Part shown: positions 57,501 to 64,000 of the stretch, in pieces
How positions within the stretch are numbered: position 1 is the stretch's first letter
How the letters are laid out: every line of letters begins with the position of its first letter
From: Xanthoparmelia taractica
Taxonomy: Eukaryota; Ascomycota; Lecanoromycetes; Lecanorales; Parmeliaceae
Length of the DNA stretch: 64,000 nucleotides
Assembly (NCBI GenBank): GCA_033085395.1
Contig: JANQBS010000082.1
Span: forward strand, 1-64,000
Reading direction: 5' to 3'
Position numbers and translations under genes: made by a program
The notes under the pieces: model-generated
What the model saw: only the letters and a program-made list of their open reading frames with translations
Told to the model about the DNA's origin: nothing
Database searches by the model: none

Positions 57501-59735
57501 GCGATAATCTTAGCGTACCCGGGTCAATGCCTCTTTGGCAGTCCGGTGATCTAGACATTGAGTCTGAGATAGTCGACTTCGTCACTGAAGCTCAGAGCTT
57601 ACTTGGAGGCTGGTTGCACAGCAGGGATTCCTCAACGTCAGAATTCTTTGCCGAAGTGCAAAAGCAACTCCTTGATAACTCTTATGGCCTTAAGGCTTCG
57701 TCTTATTACAGCGGAAGAGCATTTTCTGCGCTGACCTCAGAAATCGCTGAGTTGCATAGTCCCTCGGCGCAAATCAATGACGCCGATTTGGTCAAAGGAT
57801 TTCGAAGATCGAATGATGTGTTTGTTGCAGCTGCGTATTTGACATCTGCTTCGGAATCAGAAGAGCTTTTCAGACTTTGTAATTATCTTCTGACTGATTT
57901 GACTGAGCATGATTTCCGTAAGAACCCAGGGGAAGGTATGTCACACATGTGTCGGGCCGCTGGGTGCTCATGGCTTACAATAATAGGTCTGCGGAAATTG
58001 TGCCTGGTCAGCTGCATTTTCACGAGAGCGCAGGACTATGTTAACGACATACCACAACAACGTTTGGTCTTCTTCGTGCAACATTTAATTGGACAGCTCG
58101 AGGTTAGTGTTCCATCATCTACTATTGCTGGAGGGCAAATAATGGTTGTTCTGTCATTCGTCCTTCCCGCGGTGAAGGAAATATACGGCCCTTTCTGGTC
58201 AGCAATTGTCGACGCAATAAAACAGACCAGCGCTCAAACCGATCTTTACGTGGTTCATGCAAGCCTAAGGCTTCTAAGCTTATTACGAAAACCGTACATG
58301 CTCGAGTCAAACGATGACTTGCTTGATGCTTGGAGCGAGAAAAAGACGGCTGTCGCAGAATGGCTACTGGGTTTATTGAGGCAGCTCCAAGGTAAGCGTC
58401 CTGCCTTCTTTGCTTGAATTGAGGCATCCTCCCCCTCGCGATGGCTACACTTCTGCCTGTCGCGAAGACCTGGACGTTAATTCAGTGGGATTCCGCCTTC
58501 GCTTATGACATGATCTCTCGGCAGGTTACGCCGATGAATCCCATCAACCACGGCGAATAGTCAATGAATTGCTGAAAAGACAGCTCGTCGATATGGCTCA
58601 AGACGTGAAAGTCGAGGTACAGGACCTCTATCCTGTGATCGCTTCAGAGTCTATCGCCCTGCAGGACGCTGCATATCAGCTTTTGCACTCGAAAATACCT
58701 GCGAATCAGGAGCAAATATCGATTGACAAAGCCTTATCCAATGATCTTGTCGCACAATTACCTGAAGAGATTATGTCTTTGATCCTTGCACCGCCGTCAA
58801 TAGCTTCCATGGCCGAGCACAACTTCGAGAGGAATATACCACCGTCGCTACGCAGCTACATTCTCAGCTGGCAGCTTACATTCTGTCACTGGGAAAAGGC
58901 AAGTTACAAAGTACAAGCGGACTACGTTGCTGCACTGAAGGAAGGCACATACACGCAAGATTTGTTGGACTTTATATTCAACATCCTCATAAATGGGAGG
59001 CAGAAGCCCGTAGATGCCTCGAGATACGACTTCCAAACCTCCGGTCTGCGAGGCGACCAGATTCCAGAACATGAGACTCACGGAGCCCTTATCCACCTCT
59101 ACTATCTCTGTTTACGGAGGCTACCCTCGATAACCAAAGACTGGTGGCGGGATAGTACCTCCCGCCAGCTCAGTATAGCCGTCGAATCCTGGACACAAAA
59201 ATATATTTCCCCCTCGGTTATCGCCCAAGAACTCTCCGTCATCAGTGAATGGGCCCCTTCACAATCCACAGCCGACCAACCAATGACTGTCAAAGTCTCT
59301 CCCTCCGCTCGCGAAATCACCGCCTCAATCCCAATTGACGAACAAACCATGACCATCGCCATCCGCCTCCCTCCTGCTTACCCGCTCGCCCGCGCAGAAG
59401 TCGAGTCGGTCCACCGCGTCGGCGTCGTTGAGAAGAAGTGGCGCTCTTGGATCATCAACGCCCAAGGCGTTATCAACTTCTCCTCTGGCGGCGTTGGCGA
59501 GGGCAATTCGATCATCGATGGCTTGATGGCGTGGAGGAAGAATGTGACGGCTGCTATGAAAGGGCAGACCGAGTGCGCCATTTGCTATAGTGTTGTTGGT
59601 GCGGACATGCAGTTGCCGAACAAGAAGTGCTCAACGTGTAAGAACACGTTCCATAGCAGCTGTCTGTTCAGGTGGTTCAAGAGCAGCAATTCGAGCAGTT
59701 GTCCGTTGTGTAGGAATAATTTCAATTATAGCTAG
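54573..59735 (+). CDS. LTN1: E3 ubiquitin ligase listerin (Ltn1/Rkr1)
   Basis: Ribosome-associated quality-control ligase that ubiquitinates nascent chains on stalled 60S subunits. Exons 54573-54887, 54945-57082, 57136-57935, 57987-58391, 58525-59735; 1622 aa, the family's length. The N-terminal listerin domain begins near SPLSYVYEPPDLTGF and SKALEDLQSYV; HEAT-like repeats fill the middle; and the C-terminal RWD and RING-CH-type domain has CAIC...CSTC...HSSC...CPLC (Cys1570 to Cys1615). The intron 57936-57986 is 51 nt with no stop codon, so the unspliced frame reads through; I called it an intron because of its GTATGT donor, TAG end and clean family continuity (NPGEG/LRKL). Convergent with TAM41. 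Confidence 0.93.
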
Positions 59736-60008
59736 GAGAGGGGAGAGTATCTATTGGTGTAGGTGGAGCGTGGAGGCTTCAAGTCGGCGAGGGATAAAAA
59801 GCGTTGGGTCTATGAATTGGGTCCCAAAAGCGTGATTGTGATCAATATACTATATTCACTTGATCACCAGGCTGACGTCCAGGAGCTAGACGTACTGCTT
59901 TCAAGCCTTTCGCTATGCGGCTTGCTGCTATTGCAGTCCAAAAATCATTCTTTGGTGCCGTGTCCGAACTTGGTCACTTTAAGGGTATATTGTTAATGTA
60001 CAGAACGG

Positions 60009-61670
60009 TCACGATCTTTTCTCCTTGTGATCCTGAGCTTTCCCAGAATCCGAAACGCCTGACTTTTGAGCTCTTCGCTTTCGCCCTTCCCTGTATTTTC
60101 CCCATTTCTCCATCGAATACCTCCATGAGTTTCGAAAGCCCGAGGTGACGAGACCTTTGATGCTCTGACTCCAACTCGGCCATTTGATAATCTTTGCAAT
60201 CGCTGCGCTGACTTCTTTGTTGAGCGATACTTGTTCGTCATCGGCTATTCTTTGCTCGAAAGGACCGCCTTGCTTGCGCTTAATCCTTGAAGGATCTTCG
60301 TCGTTGGCTTGGTCCATCATCTTGTTGAACTCAAGCTGCGGGATCCGGTACTTGGACTGATACTGGAAATAGAGCTTCTCTCTAAAATTCTTAGGTAGAC
60401 GGCGAACCATGTTGCCTCTTTTAATGGGATCCATGTCCTGTACCAGCGTGGCGTTGGTATCAGGATCATCGACCCATGCGGGCGAGCTGCAGCGTGAGTC
60501 TTGGAACGAGACGTTGGGAAGGTTCTCGATCAGAGGAGCGTATAAGCGACGGAAATTGGGCAGCTGATGTATGACGATGTTTGTAACCTTATCCAAGTTC
60601 TCAGCTCCTAGAGACATTCGAGGGTCACCAAGGTATGAGATCCCAGCAATCGTTTTGTACAGATCCTGTTCGGTGAATTTTGGTGGGAGAAGAAGAAGCG
60701 CAGTGCGAACGGCGGATATAAGGTTGACTTGATTAGCTAGACGGACACGTGGATCATCACGAAGGATCTTGACAGGCTTTTGCAGACGTCCTGCGAGGTA
60801 AAGAGTGTCCCATGTTGAGAGGTCACGGCATAGCGTATCAAGATTGACGACGCCGTACTTTATTAGCGTTCCGTTGACGGTCACGTAAGGATTGTAATAG
60901 ATACCAGCTCCCCATTTATCTTGTATCTGAGAGACGACTGCCGACCCAAGAGAGCCGACTGCCGAATAATGATCGCGATGTTGCTGTAGATTCACAGAAT
61001 GCCAATGTTGAGTATACGAAACGCCGAAAATGAAGTCTATCATCTTGCCGTTGCCTTTCTGCATCGTGGATATGACTGGGCTCGGGTTTGGATGCAGCTT
61101 TGTAGGGCCCGACGAGCTCGATCCGGTTTGGGGGAACACGCCGGAGCCGTAGGCAAAGGCGTACCGAATCGGGGCTCGGAATTTCCACAAGATTTGCCGC
61201 AACGCTTCTTTGAATTCATCATTGATCAGGATGTGCTGATTGACGCCGAAGTTAGTAGACGGAAGGTCTTTGAAGGCCTGTACGCTATAGTCGGGGTTTT
61301 CGTCCCAGTCTGGTGGCAGATCGCTTGGTCTTTTGGAGGATTTCTGTGAAGGGTTTGGGGTTGGTCCTGAGGAGGACGGAGAGGAGCTGCTACCTGAAAT
61401 CGGGGAGCTTTGGGACGTTGATGTAGACGCATCACTGTCTGTGCTGCCAGAACCAGTAGAAGCGAGTCGCTGGCCGTTATGCTGTATACTCCGGGGCGTC
61501 CGATACTGCCATCCTATTCTTACCAGTCCGAGGCTGGAGTTCATCTGTCGCCTAGACCCATGGCATAGCTTTATAGACATACTGTTAGCATAGGCATGGA
61601 GCTTAAAGTTTTGCGTAAGCAGGAAGAGCGAGGACCTCACTGGTACTAAGGTTCTTTGCATTGTAAACAT
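60009..61670 (-). CDS. TAM41: Mitochondrial CDP-diacylglycerol synthase Tam41
   Basis: Phosphatidate cytidylyltransferase of the mitochondrial inner membrane, first step of cardiolipin synthesis. Single exon, 553 aa from the ATG at 61670; the frame is open further up but only with non-ATG codons. The N-terminus (MFTMQRTLVPVRSSLFLLTQ) looks like a mitochondrial presequence, followed by a Ser-rich linker (~85-120). The nucleotidyltransferase core shows YAFAYGSGVF (~180-190) and KMIDFIFGVSYTQHWHSVN with the catalytic aspartate, then WGAGIYYNPYVTVNGTLIKYGV. The C-terminal tail is basic. Divergent from BIR1 across about 400 bp. Confidence 0.94.
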   Translation of the reverse strand: MFTMQRTLVPVRSSLFLLTQNFKLHAYANSMSIKLCHGSRRQMNSSLGLVRIGWQYRTPRSIQHNGQRLASTGSGSTDSDASTSTSQSSPISGSSSSPSSSGPTPNPSQKSSKRPSDLPPDWDENPDYSVQAFKDLPSTNFGVNQHILINDEFKEALRQILWKFRAPIRYAFAYGSGVFPQTGSSSSGPTKLHPNPSPVISTMQKGNGKMIDFIFGVSYTQHWHSVNLQQHRDHYSAVGSLGSAVVSQIQDKWGAGIYYNPYVTVNGTLIKYGVVNLDTLCRDLSTWDTLYLAGRLQKPVKILRDDPRVRLANQVNLISAVRTALLLLPPKFTEQDLYKTIAGISYLGDPRMSLGAENLDKVTNIVIHQLPNFRRLYAPLIENLPNVSFQDSRCSSPAWVDDPDTNATLVQDMDPIKRGNMVRRLPKNFREKLYFQYQSKYRIPQLEFNKMMDQANDEDPSRIKRKQGGPFEQRIADDEQVSLNKEVSAAIAKIIKWPSWSQSIKGLVTSGFRNSWRYSMEKWGKYREGRKRRAQKSGVSDSGKAQDHKEKRS

Positions 61671-62076
61671 GAACGAAAAGTCAAGTGCAACAGTGCTGCT
61701 CAATCAATGCTATCAAAGAGGGCCGAATGCGGAGAAAAAGCTCGAGCACTCCATATGCCATCGTTTGGCACATGGGTGAAGGAACTTCGACTGTTAAGGC
61801 CCTTCTCTATGTTCTGCATCTATTGAGTTGGCCTCGAGAACAAATACCACCTCGGCCTTTCTTCGGCCTCCCAAAAACAAGCGTAGTTTCCAAGGCACGC
61901 TAACCCTACCGCGCCAGCCCCAACCGGCAAAACCAAAACAAAAACAAAACAACTTCACCGCAAAGCCAAGCCGTCGTAGCTTTTGCTTACATATTGGTCA
62001 CCATTTCGACAGTGGCGAACAGCTTACGAGGCCGAGTAGCATATCCAGGGTTAGTGCTGTGACAATTGGATGCAGG
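61671..62076. promoter_or_regulatory. Divergent promoter region TAM41/BIR1
   Basis: 406 bp between start codons. The BIR1 frame is open upstream to 61828 but has no ATG there, so I regard this part as promoter and leader. It includes an A/C-rich stretch at 61,915-61,960. Confidence 0.45.
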
Positions 62077-64000
62077 ATGGAGAGCTACGCGGCGCGCCTG
62101 GCCTCTTTCAACGCAGCACATCCTACCGAAAAAAGAGCCTCAAATGCTAGTATTGGAAAGACTTTGAAGTGGCCACATAAAAATCCGTCACCCCCACAGG
62201 TGCGTCTTGGGTCTCAGAAACGATTGATAGCTCAATGCTGACAGGAACTCAGCTTGCGCGCGCGGGTTTCTTCTACCAGCCAACGTCCTCGTTTCCGGAC
62301 AATACTAGGTGCTACCTTTGTAAGAGCAGCCTAGACGGCTGGGAATCGGATGACAATGCGGTCGAGGAGCACCTGAAGCATGCACCAGATTGCGGATGGG
62401 CGATTATGATCGCTACGGAACTTGAAATTGAACATGGCAGCCAAAGCCAGGAGGATCCGATGTGTGAGAGGATGCTGGAGGCAAGGAGAAAGACATTCGG
62501 CTCTAGGTGGCCCCACGAAAACAAGAGAGGTTGGACATGTAAGACGCAGAAGGTACGTCGAAGAGGCTATTACCAGCTGTCGGCGCCGCTCATTGAATAT
62601 GCAGATGATTGAGGCTGGATGGTACTACTGCCCCACACTAGAGAGCGATGACTTCGTCAAGTGTTCATACTGTAGTCTGAGCTTGGATGGTTGGGAACCA
62701 AAAGATAATCCCTAGTAAGACAGACTATCCACTTTTGATATTGTACTTGTACTCATCTCGAATAGTGATGAGCACCAGCGTCGATCTCCAGACTGCGTAT
62801 TCTTTGCTGGTCCATCCACAGCAAAACCCAAAGCCGGAAGTTCAAAGAAACGTGGTTCGAAGGCCTCCCGCATATCTACGCAGTCGAACTTTACCACTGT
62901 TTCTGAAGGTGTCTCAGTCGCAGATACCGATGCCCACGGCGATGATAATATCATGCCTGTCGTCGAGCCAGCCAAGACCACGAAGTCGGGAAAAGGGGCG
63001 AAGAAGGGCGCCAAAGCCCGAAAGCCCGCTGCAAAATCAAAGAGACAAGCCAGCAGAGCTGTGGACGACAATACACAGGTCGCAAGTAGCTTTTTAGAGC
63101 CGGAGGATGATGATTTCGAGGTAAAAGTCGAGAATACTCTTACGCAGAGTAAGGCGAACAAGAAAAGAAAGTCCGATGATATGAGTAGAGCAAATAATGT
63201 TTCAAACCCTGCAGAGGCTCACGACCAGGAAGAGGAATCCCAAGATCGACCAAGAAAGCGGCGTGCGACGAGAACCAGAGGAAGTATGGCGCAGACGCGC
63301 AATGCACCGGATCCTCCTCTACAGGACGAGTATGACGTTAACCCACAGCGTACAGATGCTGAGGACATTCCTCCATCAGCGTCACCTCAGGGTCGGAAGA
63401 AAGGGAAGGGCGGTAACAAAAGAGGCTCGTCCAATGTGCGCAAGGCTTCAACTGCTTCGACTGCGTCTAAGGCTCCTCTTCGAGCGACCATGCCTCCCGA
63501 TAAGGAAATCGATGCAGCGTTAGAAGCAGAACTAGACCGCCCCTTGACGGATGACGAGGGCGATATTGGGCTACCTGCCATGACAGAACCCAAGGCCCTC
63601 CGGCGCCTGACAAGGACAAAGCCTGGATCGAAGAAGGCGACCGCATCTGTTGCACAAACACGAAGGACGACTAGAGCAAGTACAGTCACCGTTGACGACG
63701 TGCCGATGCAAGACGTGTGTCCATCTTTGCCGGAACCCGCCGAAGAGACTCAGGTGCCGACTCCCCAGAAGAAGGAACATGCCGCCTTAGTGCTAGACAC
63801 TCCAGAACAACCATCACCACTTGACCATCAAACGGAAGAGAATATACCTGAACGTTTGGAGCAGCAGAACGGATATGACATGAAGACGGAGCAGTCAGAG
63901 AAGTTGGAGGAGGCGATTGCCGCTGTTGATAACCAGATGAACGGAGAAACTCCCGTGATCGAGCCTCAGCAGCCAAGAAGCAGACAAGCATCAGAAGAAT
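62077..64000 (+). CDS. BIR1: BIR-domain protein Bir1 (survivin homologue), partial
   Basis: Chromosomal passenger complex subunit that targets Aurora B and INCENP to centromeres. Exons 62077-62199, 62253-62552, 62605-62714, 62766 to beyond the window; introns 51-53 nt; 589 complete codons visible. Two BIR zinc modules: the first with LARAGFFYQP, CYLCKSSLDGW and H-x6-C (EEHLKHAPDC); the second with EAGWYYCP, CSYCSLSLDGW and DEHQRRSPDC, completed by the splice at 62714/62766. The fourth exon is a low-complexity Lys/Arg, Ser and acidic tail with AT-hook-like and RKRR patches, open to the right edge without a stop. The first ATG in the open frame is 62077 (MESYAARLASF). The C-terminus is cut by the window, not by mutation. 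Confidence 0.92.

Overview
The window is 64 kb of nuclear DNA from a filamentous ascomycete (Pezizomycotina). The evidence is the set of fungal-type single-copy genes (pentafunctional AROM, Syp1, Naf1, Tam41, a Zn2Cys6 regulator, an Rpn4-like factor), short GT-AG introns of about 45-60 nt with CTRAC-type branch sites, and gene spacing of 0.2-1.5 kb. The class cannot be fixed from sequence alone. I see no complete transposon, CRISPR array, intact tRNA or rRNA gene, and no secondary-metabolite cluster.

Layout. 0.3-9.6 kb: ARO1 (five shikimate enzymes in one chain), convergent with EXO5 (Fe-S exonuclease), which shares a 172-bp divergent promoter with ALG9 (N-glycan mannosyltransferase). 10-16.3 kb: a membrane-anchored DUF3445 haem oxygenase-like protein, an Mpv17/PMP22 protein and NAF1 (H/ACA RNP assembly) with an internal 51-residue duplication. 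16.9-19.2 kb: an Rpn4-like C2H2 regulator on the minus strand, followed by a 4-kb gene-poor gap. 23.2-26.9 kb: a carbonyl-reductase-like SDR, then the divergent histone H4/H3 pair. 28-36 kb: a Cak1/Csk1-like kinase, SYP1 (endocytic F-BAR muniscin) and a single-pass membrane protein with a cytosolic SH3 domain. 37.7-40.7 kb: a TetX-like FAD monooxygenase tail to tail with a Zn2Cys6 transcription factor. 41.6-64 kb: a dense core of MAD1, PRP3, RPA1 (RPA190), RAD3/XPD, LTN1 (listerin), TAM41 and BIR1, the last cut by the window edge.

Most of this is housekeeping biology: amino-acid synthesis, chromatin, rRNA transcription, splicing, DNA repair, ribosome quality control, mitotic checkpoint and chromosomal passenger functions. 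Many neighbours are divergent pairs on short shared promoters (EXO5/ALG9, H4/H3, PRP3/RPA1, TAM41/BIR1) or convergent pairs (ARO1/EXO5, NAF1/RPN4-like, MAD1/PRP3, RPA1/RAD3, LTN1/TAM41). Exon models were built by hand from splice consensus, phase and protein-family continuity; the N-termini of the kinase and of MAD1 are the least certain.

I did not find an obvious new multi-gene system. The most distinctive signals are one ACGCGT hexamer (the MluI cell-cycle box core) inside every one of the five introns of the H3/H4 pair but not in the promoter between them, a GC-AG intron that splits the zinc cluster of the Zn2Cys6 regulator, and the 51-residue duplication in NAF1.
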